Source: Roseivirga sp. UBA6052
GTDB taxonomy: Bacteria > Bacteroidota > Bacteroidia > Cytophagales > Cyclobacteriaceae
NCBI GenBank assembly: GCA_002427755.1
Contig: DIYO01000001.1
Location: forward strand, 310,001-374,000
Length of the DNA stretch: 64,000 nt
Direction of reading: 5' to 3'
The first letter of the stretch is position 1; the number at the start of each line of letters is the position of its first letter. The notes beneath the pieces are model-generated. The model made no database searches. It was given only the letters and a program-made list of their open reading frames with translations, and was not told where the DNA came from. Positions 17,998-26,592 of this stretch are shown one piece after another. The position numbers and the translations under genes were made by a program.

Positions 17998-18317
17998 TTA
18001 AGCAGCTTGGGGTTCAGCAGGGGGTATTTTATTCTAAGCAGCGTCTGGCCAATTAGCCACATAGGAGGGAAGGCAATGGCACACTTATGTGACACGCTTT
18101 GCTGGTGCATGTGTGTGGCATTTAGAAGGTCGAAACTGACCTGTCTACTGGCTTTGAGAATCGAAAGAAAATCATTATTCAATTCAGCAAATGAAAAGCT
18201 ACAGTTATAGTAATAACAAACTTCTTTATTGATTTCAAATAATGACAAATCACAAGATCGGTTTAATATAATTAAATAGTTATATTAATTAACCATTAAA
18301 CGCTAACCTACAACTTT

Positions 18318-21300
18318 ATGAAACGATTCGTCTTTATTGCTTTTGTACTTTGCTTACTGTGTAAAATTTCAGAAGGGCAGAATACAGTTGAGTCTTCAAT
18401 AAAAATTAATGCAGAAACTGGCGAGGTTGTATCAGGTCTCCCAACAAGCCTAGCCCCAGGAGATGAGCTGAATTTTCAATTATACTTTGATCCAGTTTAC
18501 AAATCGAAAGAAGTAGTAAAACTCCTAGAACATCATATGACAGCCTATAAAAAAGTAGGTGAGTTGATCGAAACCAATAATAAAGGGTTATTAATCTTAA
18601 GAGATAGAAATGGTAACATAAGAGATTATGTGACTTACGATAAGAGTGGATACAATTCAAATATGGCCTCTTTTACAAGGCTTCCACATAAAAAAGGCTT
18701 TCATATCCATCCGATAGTAGACAAAAAACGTTTTTCAGTTGGTAAACAAGCGATACCCGAAAGTGTATTCATCTCAGAAGTCATTATAGATCCTGCATCT
18801 GCTTTAATTAGTGCGGCAGGCGGATCTTCTATTGATGCTTCAGATCAAATGGTAGAGGTATTAAATGCTGGTACAAGTTCTGTAGATATAGCAGGTTGGA
18901 CAATTTTAGTCAATGGCACAGTTAGACATAAATTTGGGGCTCATACGAGTCTTAACCCAAGTGAAGCCTTATCAAGTTCTAAAGATTTTAATTTTCCAAA
19001 ACACACTTCTTCTATAAAAATCACTTTAGAGGATACAAAACAAAATGTAATAGACAGTATTAGAATTCAACTACCTATACAGAATTCCTACAAGGAGAAA
19101 AAATCAATCACCAGAAGATTAAAAAATGGGAAAGTAGTTTTCACTAAAAATTCTTCGAGCGAAAAAACGTTTAAGGAATGGTCTAAAGATGCGGTGGATG
19201 ACCTGAATTTGTCAGGACATCTAATGCCTAGTGATGTCCTAATCAATGAGATCTTTACAAACCCAAACATAGATACTAACGGTGACGGAAAACAAGATGA
19301 TAATGATAGGTTTATAGAACTAGCCAATTACTCAACTGAAACCGTTGACCTTAGTGGATGGACATTATATAATGGATCGGTACTATTACATACTTTTGGA
19401 GCCAATTACTCTTTAAATCCTGGAGGAATAAGTACCGTCTTTGGAGGCGGTGCTAAATCGGGCTTCATAAATGCGAACCCTTCAGGGTTAACTTTTGATC
19501 AAAGCCTGTTTTCTTCAACAGATCTTAATGATTTAAGAAAGCGGATAAAGGAGCAAGTCAACTGCATGCTTGACCCTAATCCAGCAACAAATAAGTATCG
19601 GTTCAATAAGCTAGGTGTTGCGACAGAATGGATTTTTGATTGGCCAAAATATGATAGAAAACGTGATGAGCTACTATTCCCAAATAAAGGATGCGTAGCA
19701 TACGTCAATTCGCAAGTACCAAATTTTGACACTAGACTGATTCGGAAATTTGAACTGAGAATCATTTACTATGATGCCAAAGGTCAAATCATTCATGAGC
19801 AAATACCAGATGTTTTGGAAGTTGACTTGCTCTCATTACCTAATCCAAGAATAGATAATGGAACGTCTAATGCATTTTTAAAGCCTTTTAGCAAAATTAA
19901 AATATGTGACTTTGGCGCTACCCATATTGCATATGAACTTAGATTGATCAATCCTTACCTGGAGTATATAAACACTCGTGACGATCCGGCTGTAAGGGTT
20001 GAATCTTTCGCATTTAATGCTAAGAAACCTCTTGACGCTATAAAGAAAAAATATGCCGAAATTACTTCAGCTAGAGGAATAAACAGTTTCTCTGATTATG
20101 ACATTGAACAATTCAAATCAGCCTCAAGCCGCGAGTTGGCCATATATAAATTGTCGACCCACGCAAACGCAACTTTTAATTCTTGGTTAGTTAAGTGGCT
20201 TTGGTTTAATAAAGGAGAGTTAAAATTAAACCCTTTTAACACTTCAGATTTACAACTCAAATTGTCACCATTAGATGCTGAAATAAAGAAAATACAAACA
20301 AGAATAACGGCTTCAAGTGGGATTTATAATCTTCAAATGACGTCAACAAATAAGGATGATTTTCATTTGTTTAATGACCCAATCGCACTAGAAAAGAAGA
20401 AAAGAGAGCAGGGTATACTAAAGGGTAAGATAAATGAGATCACTTCACTTCAGGTAAGAGATGAGCTATTATATAGAGGGAAATTGATGCTATCTCCAAG
20501 TAGTAAAAATGTCTCTTGGCTAATGAGACATCATGATGCTAAAAACAAGTACGTTTCCTGGCCAGAGAGAGATACCAAAGAAATAACCGAAAATCAAAAT
20601 CTTAGTGTACTTATTGAGAATACTAAACCCTCTACCTCAGTAGACATAACTTTAAGTGCGGTTGCTATTGAAAGTGAAGAGACGGGTTTTCAAGAAGAAG
20701 CTGTTGGAGAGCAATTGGTTAACATTTTGAAACTGGACAACATCCCTAAAATGCAGTCATTTTTCAAGGCAGATTTTTCTTATTCACTTCCAATATCATC
20801 TATTAGAGATACTTCTCCATTGCTGCAGACAACCACACTATCCTATGAGCGTCCTGTGACAGCTCCAGCGAACGTATCTTATACAGTCAATGCAGGAGTA
20901 GCTGGAAAAGAGAAAGAAGTTGTTAAGTCAAACTTTCGTAACAACAAGCTCTATGGAGTCAGGTTAAAGTCGGGGTTATTATATAGCTCATTGAAATTGC
21001 AAAGTATCGATTCGACTGGTGCCAATCCGACCATATCGGATCAAGCCTTTGGTGTGGATGGCACTTTTGGTTTTCAAGTCTATTGGAAAAAGACAGACAT
21101 TAGAAAACTTGGAAATCAATTCCGTGGTAAAAGGCCGAGTGCAGGGTTCTTCTATCTTGGATTTTCTATGAAGAAACTCCAGGAAAATTTGTACCTAGGT
21201 TTTGGTATTGAGCCCGCAAGTGGTGTCAGTTTATTGACCGGTGTTCATGTTGGAGAAAGAGACAGGATCATCAAGTCTACCGGGGGAGAATTGAGTATTG

Positions 21301-21401
21301 TAGGAAGGGAATGGAGAACGGGTATTTTTGGAGCTATTCTTATTGATATCAACGTGTTAACCAATTTATTTGGGCTTTCTGGTACCATTCCCTTTAACTA
21401 G
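18318..21401 (+). CDS. Large secreted protein with two lamin-tail (LTD) domains
   Basis: A 1027-residue exported protein with a signal peptide (about 1-20, ending ISEGQ). Two LTD-like Ig-fold domains are visible. The first (about 152-235) has VFISEVIIDP and VDIAGWTILVNG; the second (about 305-390) has DVLINEIFTNP, a calcium-site-like DTNGDGKQDDND, and VDLSGWTLYNG. The middle is mixed. The last 150 residues (FFYLGFSMKK, LYLGFGIEP) alternate like outer-membrane strands, a weak hint. LTD domains in bacteria occur on secreted surface proteins and nucleases. No nuclease or protease motif is seen. The next gene starts inside this stop codon (TAGTG), so translation is coupled to a metzincin-like protease. 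Confidence 0.75.
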   Translation: MKRFVFIAFVLCLLCKISEGQNTVESSIKINAETGEVVSGLPTSLAPGDELNFQLYFDPVYKSKEVVKLLEHHMTAYKKVGELIETNNKGLLILRDRNGNIRDYVTYDKSGYNSNMASFTRLPHKKGFHIHPIVDKKRFSVGKQAIPESVFISEVIIDPASALISAAGGSSIDASDQMVEVLNAGTSSVDIAGWTILVNGTVRHKFGAHTSLNPSEALSSSKDFNFPKHTSSIKITLEDTKQNVIDSIRIQLPIQNSYKEKKSITRRLKNGKVVFTKNSSSEKTFKEWSKDAVDDLNLSGHLMPSDVLINEIFTNPNIDTNGDGKQDDNDRFIELANYSTETVDLSGWTLYNGSVLLHTFGANYSLNPGGISTVFGGGAKSGFINANPSGLTFDQSLFSSTDLNDLRKRIKEQVNCMLDPNPATNKYRFNKLGVATEWIFDWPKYDRKRDELLFPNKGCVAYVNSQVPNFDTRLIRKFELRIIYYDAKGQIIHEQIPDVLEVDLLSLPNPRIDNGTSNAFLKPFSKIKICDFGATHIAYELRLINPYLEYINTRDDPAVRVESFAFNAKKPLDAIKKKYAEITSARGINSFSDYDIEQFKSASSRELAIYKLSTHANATFNSWLVKWLWFNKGELKLNPFNTSDLQLKLSPLDAEIKKIQTRITASSGIYNLQMTSTNKDDFHLFNDPIALEKKKREQGILKGKINEITSLQVRDELLYRGKLMLSPSSKNVSWLMRHHDAKNKYVSWPERDTKEITENQNLSVLIENTKPSTSVDITLSAVAIESEETGFQEEAVGEQLVNILKLDNIPKMQSFFKADFSYSLPISSIRDTSPLLQTTTLSYERPVTAPANVSYTVNAGVAGKEKEVVKSNFRNNKLYGVRLKSGLLYSSLKLQSIDSTGANPTISDQAFGVDGTFGFQVYWKKTDIRKLGNQFRGKRPSAGFFYLGFSMKKLQENLYLGFGIEPASGVSLLTGVHVGERDRIIKSTGGELSIVGREWRTGIFGAILIDINVLTNLFGLSGTIPFN

Positions 21402-22033
21402 TGATTGATTTAATTCTTCAAATCACCCATGTCTCAGAGTTTACTCCTACATCAGGCTGGAGTAATAGGATTGTTAATAGCCTCTCACAATTAAACCTCA
21501 ATACCAAAATTCATTATGTCAATTTAGATGATGATTCTTTGGGATTAACAAACCAGGAATTGCACAGCCTATCTCATCAGACTGACCAACCTCTAAAAAG
21601 CGAGGCTATTATCAACAAAAATTGGTACATCAATCTATTAATTACACATTCACATAAAGACAGCAACCTCTTGGGAATCATGTTTGATAATCTAGGGGAT
21701 AGGAAGAGAGAGGGGTGCGCTGTTTTCATTGACCCTATCAGTACCAATTTTGATGCTGCTGAACAGACACGAGTATTGGCTAGGACTGCCATTCACGAAA
21801 TTGGGCATGCATTTAACTTTTGTCACCCTGCTGCATTTGGGTCAGACATTTCAGTAATGCTTCCTACTCGAGAAGCACAAAAAAAGGCAAATTGGTTAGA
21901 ATCAAGCAGTTTTGAATATAGCCAAGCAGACAAAGATTTCTTTACTCTTGAAAGAGATTTACTATGTAAACCTGGTAGTCCACAACCGTCTATTTGTAGA
22001 CCACAGGAATTAGAAGAAGATATGATACAATAG
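21401..22033 (+). CDS. Metzincin-like zinc metalloprotease
   Basis: A 210-residue protein starting at GTG 21401, which overlaps the preceding stop codon by one base. The zinc-binding motif is HEIGHAFNFCH, a metzincin-type HExxHxxGxxH with Asn in place of the usual Gly. A probable Met-turn (SVMLPT) lies about 20 residues downstream, as in metzincins. No signal peptide is evident, so it may act in the cytosol or reach its partner by another route. A short C-terminal tail carries two or three Cys residues. Coupling with the LTD protein suggests that it processes or acts with that protein. Confidence 0.7.
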   Translation: MIDLILQITHVSEFTPTSGWSNRIVNSLSQLNLNTKIHYVNLDDDSLGLTNQELHSLSHQTDQPLKSEAIINKNWYINLLITHSHKDSNLLGIMFDNLGDRKREGCAVFIDPISTNFDAAEQTRVLARTAIHEIGHAFNFCHPAAFGSDISVMLPTREAQKKANWLESSSFEYSQADKDFFTLERDLLCKPGSPQPSICRPQELEEDMIQ

Positions 22034-22049
22034 TTGACCACATATAATC

Positions 22050-23027
22050 ATGGAACAAACCGAAGAAAATAGCCCTATAGAAAGAGCAGAAAAGAGGCGT
22101 GAAATTAAATATTCTTTCGAAGAACTGTCTGTCAGAGAAAAAGGGAAAGAGCCTCGCAAAGTTGCTTCTGAACTTACAAAAATGTTAAACAGAATAGAGG
22201 TTGATACTGCAATTCTTGACGATAATATTGAATTAGAGCTTCTTAATTATGTTCGCATGTATCATATGAATATCGAGTGGTACATCAATAAAATTAAAGA
22301 AGTAAGTAAGAAGAAGGGTGATTTTTTCATAACTGGTGTGTTGCTACTGATTGGAATTCCAGTTATTACTTTCACAATAACCGGAATATTTAAAGGGCTA
22401 ACACCAACTTTGTTAGGAGCAATTATTGTTCTCTTCTTAACTATCGTTTTGGCACTTTATAAGGCCACTTCGGTCTGGCTTGAGGCAAAGAAATTCGAAG
22501 GGATATTTTGGAAAGCATCTTCAGCCTTGAAAAATAGACTCTATGAATTCGAAAATAAGTGGGAAGAAAGGGTGGATAAAGACAATCTAACAGAATTTAT
22601 ATCAGATTTGGAAAAGGAAATTATTGAAGGAAGAAAGATTGTTCAAGAGGAAACTGAGTCTTACTTCGAAAATTTTACAACCCCAATTCTGGACGTTCCG
22701 TCAATTCTCTCCACAGCAAATTCTCAAGCCAATTCAATTCTAAATTCTTTCCAATCTCCAAGTTTTAAAAGAAGAATGGAGAATGAGGTGCAAGCTCTTG
22801 CGAATAAAGCAAAGCTTGAGGATAATTATCGTCAGGTAGCTTTTTTGCAAAAGAAACAAGAACTATTAGTGGATAGAATAAAGTCTGTGTCAGATCAACT
22901 TAGGCTTGAAAAAGACCCAAGTCAAAAAAAGAAAATTGAGTCAATTAAGGAAACACTTGAAAGTGAATTACAAGCTTGTGTACATCAAACTATGATTAAG
23001 GAAGCTGAGTCGATATTATACGAATAG
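22050..23027 (+). CDS. Two-TM coiled-coil membrane protein, unknown function
   Basis: A 325-residue protein beginning 16 bp after the protease gene. A charged N-terminal region (1-90) precedes two adjacent TM helices (about 92-112 and 119-138). The remainder is long, charged and helical, with coiled-coil character (about 160-325). The 2-TM hairpin with a helical cytosolic part recalls SLATT/DUF4231-type effectors found beside nucleotide-sensing defence proteins, but I cannot establish membership. A strong terminator follows the gene and closes the three-gene unit. Confidence 0.6.
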   Translation: MEQTEENSPIERAEKRREIKYSFEELSVREKGKEPRKVASELTKMLNRIEVDTAILDDNIELELLNYVRMYHMNIEWYINKIKEVSKKKGDFFITGVLLLIGIPVITFTITGIFKGLTPTLLGAIIVLFLTIVLALYKATSVWLEAKKFEGIFWKASSALKNRLYEFENKWEERVDKDNLTEFISDLEKEIIEGRKIVQEETESYFENFTTPILDVPSILSTANSQANSILNSFQSPSFKRRMENEVQALANKAKLEDNYRQVAFLQKKQELLVDRIKSVSDQLRLEKDPSQKKKIESIKETLESELQACVHQTMIKEAESILYE

Positions 23028-23084
23028 ATTATATTGGTCTGATGATTTTATTCTATTCAAATGCTGCAAGGTAATTAGAATGAA

Positions 23085-23122
23085 TATTTTGAAGAGTCTG
23101 TATGCAACAGACTCTTCATTTT
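23085..23122. terminator. Intrinsic terminator closing the LTD-protease-2TM unit
   Basis: The perfect 10-bp stem GAAGAGTCTG/CAGACTCTTC with a 7-base loop is followed by ATTTTCTACTT. It lies 64 bp after the stop codon. Confidence 0.75.
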
Positions 23123-23164
23123 CTACTTATTCCTTGATCCTTTTCAAACTCTTCGACAAAGAAA

Positions 23165-23389
23165 TCACATCATAAAGAGAATTCTTTTCAAATCCTCAAT
23201 CGGAAAATCCGAATGATAAAGCGCGATGTGATGTACAAGTTTCAATGACTTGGCCATCTCTTTGGCACCATGAAAATAGATGAGTTTTAACAGCTCAATT
23301 TGAGGCTGAGTCCAATCCCCGGAATCAATAGTTTCCTCTGAGATTTTAGACTGATTTTGATTTCCCTTGCACTTACACGCACAAGGGCT
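23165..23389 (-). pseudogene. Gene fragment, C-terminal remnant without a start
   Basis: A minus-strand frame of 74 codons ends at TGA and has plausible amino-acid composition (for example SGDWTQPQIELLKLIYFHGAK). It lacks an ATG, and an in-frame TAA lies just upstream. It is therefore read as the surviving 3' end of a lost gene. The family is not recognised. Confidence 0.4.
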
Positions 23390-23674
23390 TTAACCATCTG
23401 GGTTTCGTATTGCGCGGAACTCACTATGGGTGTTATATAATTTGATAGGCGTTATGTTACTTTGCTTTGGTTAAAGTTGCGTTCCTCCCGCAGCGCAGCG
23501 GAGTGGGGGATACGCCACTTTAAATCAGGGTAGGGTGAAGGACCTTTTCTTTTTTTCAGGGCGGGGCATCGCGGCCCCGACCAACTGGCCAAGAGAGAAA
23601 AATTTATTCCTATATTCTATAATACTTCTTATCTGTAAAGGATTAAGCAAGTTTAGTACACTTTAACAAGTATT
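23390..23674. other. Spacer carrying one ~180-bp repeat copy
   Basis: No gene is seen. The part 23431-23610 is one copy of a dispersed repeat (listed separately), with a GC-rich core unlike the AT-rich genes on both sides. Confidence 0.55.
23431..23610 (+). repeat. Dispersed ~180-bp repeat, copy A
   Basis: It begins TGTTATATAATT...GTTATGTTA and ends GAGAGAAAAATTTATTCC. The same two ends occur in inverted orientation at 31810-31990, and both copies contain CCTTTTCTTTTTTT. The interiors are GC-rich and diverged. Length and shared ends suggest a small non-autonomous element or a structured intergenic repeat. Confidence 0.55.
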
Positions 23675-25042
23675 ATGATAAGGTCTATTTTTTTTCTACT
23701 CCTATTTACATGCTTTTGCTCAATCTCATTTGGACAAAATAAGATTACATATCAATTAGACTTTGACGATTCATTATTTGTTGACGAAGTAGTATTAAGA
23801 GAAGTAGTAATTGAACGAGACTTTGAAGGGGCATCTGCAATATTTCAAAGTCTTGCAGATTTCACCGAAACAAGGTTTAACGGCAACAATAATTTTGGTA
23901 GATCAACATTTTATGATTCAGCTATTTTCACGGATTCATACTTCCGATTAAATACATGGTTTACTGATGCGGTATTTAAGGGACAAACATCATTTTATAG
24001 TTCAGCTTTTGGAAGTAGTGTAAGCTTTAGAGGAACAAAGTTCTTTGAAGATGTAATCTTTGGAGGCACAATAGGTGATAATAGTATTTCGAGAACATCA
24101 GGGTCTCAATTTGCAATCTACTCCTCATTTGATAATGCACATTTTCATAAGAAGGCTATTTTCCGAAATACGAAGTTCAAGGATAATACTTTCTTTGAGA
24201 ATGCTATTTTCGAGTCAGTAGCCTTGTTTGACAACTCTATCTTTTATAAAAATGCCGATTTCACTGGGGTGACTTTCAAAAAGGAAGCAAACTTTAATTG
24301 GGTTATAATGCCCGATACATTGGTGTTAGATTATATCAAATTGAGTCACCCCCTAGACTTAACAAATACGATAAATAAAGCTGAAGTTAACTGTAAGATA
24401 AGTTTGGTAGGGGTAGACCTATCACTTGTAAAAATTGACTACTCAAAGTTTGACTTAATTTTTTACAAAAATTCGGAAAGAAGATTAAGCCCGATGTTAA
24501 GAGATACAATTTCAGAGCTAAACAAAACAAACATCTATGAAAAGCTCTTAAGGGCTCAGACACCATATCCAGCCGGTTATAAAAAACTAGATATTGAATA
24601 TAGTGAGTTCAGGTATTCCAAAAGAGGAGCATACGGGTTTTTCCTTAATTATTTAGATAAGTACTGGTGGAATTATGGCTACAATAAAGAATATATTTTT
24701 ACCTGGACTCTCTACTTACTTATTCTATTTACCCTGATTAATAGTTTGTTTTTTGGTTTTCTAAACAAAGGAGTATACAAAATTGACAATGTATGGAACG
24801 CCAGTCCTTTGTTTAATCATGAGTCTAAACAACTTAAGATGAAGAAAAAGGCTCAAGGGTTTATTAGAAACCTACCTCACGCATTCTTTTACACGTGTTT
24901 GATTTTCTTTGGGCTCAAAATGAAAATTGAAGAACTACAGTTCAAACATAAAATTGCTGTAACATACATTTTATTTGTATTTGTGAGTGGGTTGATCTGT
25001 ACAGTATTTATGGCGAATTTTGTATTCTCTAATACCAATTAG
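23675..25042 (+). CDS. Pentapeptide-repeat membrane protein
   Basis: A 455-residue protein with a signal peptide (about 1-21, ending SISFGQ). Residues about 50-215 are a run of pentapeptide repeats of the Phe-centred type (for example FTDAVFKGQTSF, ATFxN-like units), which form a right-handed quadrilateral beta-helix. After a mixed linker, three hydrophobic helices are seen (about 345-365, 405-420, 430-452). The export signal with a C-terminal membrane part would place the beta-helix in the periplasm. Function is unknown; some members of this architecture carry a channel-like C-terminus. It converges on the broken MNT-HEPN gene. Confidence 0.7.
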   Translation: MIRSIFFLLLFTCFCSISFGQNKITYQLDFDDSLFVDEVVLREVVIERDFEGASAIFQSLADFTETRFNGNNNFGRSTFYDSAIFTDSYFRLNTWFTDAVFKGQTSFYSSAFGSSVSFRGTKFFEDVIFGGTIGDNSISRTSGSQFAIYSSFDNAHFHKKAIFRNTKFKDNTFFENAIFESVALFDNSIFYKNADFTGVTFKKEANFNWVIMPDTLVLDYIKLSHPLDLTNTINKAEVNCKISLVGVDLSLVKIDYSKFDLIFYKNSERRLSPMLRDTISELNKTNIYEKLLRAQTPYPAGYKKLDIEYSEFRYSKRGAYGFFLNYLDKYWWNYGYNKEYIFTWTLYLLILFTLINSLFFGFLNKGVYKIDNVWNASPLFNHESKQLKMKKKAQGFIRNLPHAFFYTCLIFFGLKMKIEELQFKHKIAVTYILFVFVSGLICTVFMANFVFSNTN

Positions 25043-25073
25043 ACGGCATGTACCAGCTAGATATGGAGCTGAT

Positions 25074-25940
25074 TTATGAACCATTTCCCAACTCTTCAAT
25101 CTTCTCTTGACAAATCCTTTCAGTCAGCTCTTTGAGCAATTGTACCCGCTCACTCAGATAATCCAGTTCGGACTTTTCAACGGTAAAGCTCTTTGAATAT
25201 CGAGCCTCTATATATGACTTCTTCAGCAGTTCAAACAAACGCTTTTCTTCATCTGTAGTTTGTGGGAAGACCTGGAGAAAATCAGAATGCTGTTTAGATG
25301 CTTGCTGACCCATATCTTCAATATCATGAGTCCTAGGTTTGTAATCAGTAAAGACCAGAAGCACGGCAGCGTAATAGCGCTCCACAGATTGATGAAGTTC
25401 GAAAATGGCTTTATTCCAGCTTTCTCTCTTGTAAGCATTCTCAAAATCAATCCAGAATTCGTTGGCGCTTGAAAACCAGTGGTCATATTCTTCCTGAGCT
25501 TTCTCTTGACGCTCAGTAGGAGAGAGCTCTTTTGGTTCACTTAACTGGCAATTTTCAGAATCATATAAGACAATACCTTCATTCAGAATATCAAGAAAGA
25601 AATAGTTCTGCTTCTCTATTCGGTCGTTTACAAAGCCGATACTATGATGGATGATATTTGTCTTAGTGATTAGTGATTTCCTTATGATCCCTTAATTGAG
25701 CTTCCAGATCACGCCATTTCTAGTTACGCTTTGCAGTTTTACGATCTGCGGTAATTACAAGTATGTCATAGTCACTTATATACTCATAATTCTCTTGATA
25801 ATCTTCAACCCATTCTCCACGTGCATAGCTACCAAAAAGAATGATCATTTCAGCAGGTGCTTTGCTTAAGATGATCTCACAAACGGTTGAGAATTCTTCT
25901 TGTTTTACTTGAGGTAGATATGAAAAATCTGTTTTCGAAA
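25074..25940 (-). pseudogene. Broken MNT-HEPN fusion (nucleotidyltransferase plus HEPN domain)
   Basis: Reading the minus strand in two frames restores one protein. The N-terminal half is a minimal nucleotidyltransferase with GSYARGEW and SDYDILV (bases about 25770-25835). The C-terminal half is a HEPN domain with ELHQSVERYYAA, YKPRTHDIEDM and RLFELLKKSYIEARYS (about 25100-25420). It is broken by an in-frame TAG at 25720-25722 and by a frameshift that a 7-bp tandem duplication (AGTGATT at 25665-25671 and 25672-25678) explains exactly: removing one copy joins the frames. No start codon is found near 25940. HEPN/MNT pairs form toxin-antitoxin or defence modules; here the fusion is decayed. Confidence 0.8.
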
Positions 25941-26018
25941 AGAGGTAATTAAAGCTAAAGATTTTGGTCTACAATGGGCTTATCACAGAATGCACCGATA
26001 AAGGAATGATGGCTTTTA

Positions 26019-26576
26019 TTAGTGCCCGTTTTCATGTTCGTGTTGATGGCTACCGACTTCATGGTCCTCTTCTACAACCTTCATCCTATCTTTTGAGGTC
26101 AACGGTCTATGAGGGTTTCCAACTGCAACGAATTTAAAAGGCTCATTTCCCTCTTCAATAGTCAATGCTCGAAAAGCATGTGGATATTCTGATGGGACAA
26201 ATATAGCATCTCCTTCTTTTAAAAAATGATCCTTCCCATTTACGCTTGCTACTCCCTTGCCTTCGATTACATATAAAATATGATCACCTTCGTGGGTATG
26301 TAGAGGGAAAGAGCTTCCAATGGACATTTCCATATAATCGATTCCTATTCTAAAACCAGTTTTAGATGGTGCAGAAATACCGACTCTACCTTTAATACCC
26401 TCGAGTCTATTTCCATGATTGTCATATAAGTCAACTAGTTCGCCTTCTAATACATTATTTATGTGTTCTTCAGGAATAAACTGTCTTAGAGTGTCTTTTG
26501 CTTTATTAGGCTCTTGAGAGGGCTCACAACACAGCATCAAAGTAGCGACCGTTAGAAGTAGCAGTGATTTGTACAT
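26019..26576 (-). CDS. Cupin-domain lipoprotein
   Basis: A small envelope protein, last gene of the transporter unit. I start it at ATG 26576, which gives a lipoprotein-like signal (YKSLLLLTVATLMLCC) and a 16-bp gap after the preceding gene; a longer in-frame start at 26624 would overlap that gene. A single cupin_2 barrel shows the metal segment PLHTHEGDHILYVIEGKG and the second His motif PSEYPHAFRA. The C-terminus ends in a His/Glu/Asp cluster (SHQHEHENGH) that could bind metal. It may bind or modify the transported ligand in the periplasm or at the inner membrane. The ligand is unknown. Confidence 0.75.
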   Translation of the reverse strand: MYKSLLLLTVATLMLCCEPSQEPNKAKDTLRQFIPEEHINNVLEGELVDLYDNHGNRLEGIKGRVGISAPSKTGFRIGIDYMEMSIGSSFPLHTHEGDHILYVIEGKGVASVNGKDHFLKEGDAIFVPSEYPHAFRALTIEEGNEPFKFVAVGNPHRPLTSKDRMKVVEEDHEVGSHQHEHENGH

Positions 26577-26592
26577 ATTCTGGTGTATGTCG

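Larger units (their letters stand above)
17725..18317. other. Non-coding spacer with several palindromes
   Basis: About 590 bp without a convincing gene. It holds a CTGCC/GGCAG hairpin (17847-17860), a nested pair with TAATTCGT and ACGAATTA arms (17913-17957) around a CTGCT/AGCAG stem followed by TCTTTTT, and a perfect TCCCGAT/ATCGGGA hairpin (17980-17997). The 18000-18130 part is G-rich with CACATA/TATGTG arms. This marks the left edge of the accessory region. Confidence 0.6.

Noticed and set aside
17970..18248. ORFs on both strands in the spacer (92 and 67 codons)
   Set aside because: They lie across hairpins, contain low-complexity Cys/Leu stretches and have no neighbours or start signals.
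25223..25540. Minus-strand ORF of 105 codons
   Set aside because: It is an off-frame reading of the broken MNT-HEPN gene, whose true frame continues into the HEPN half.
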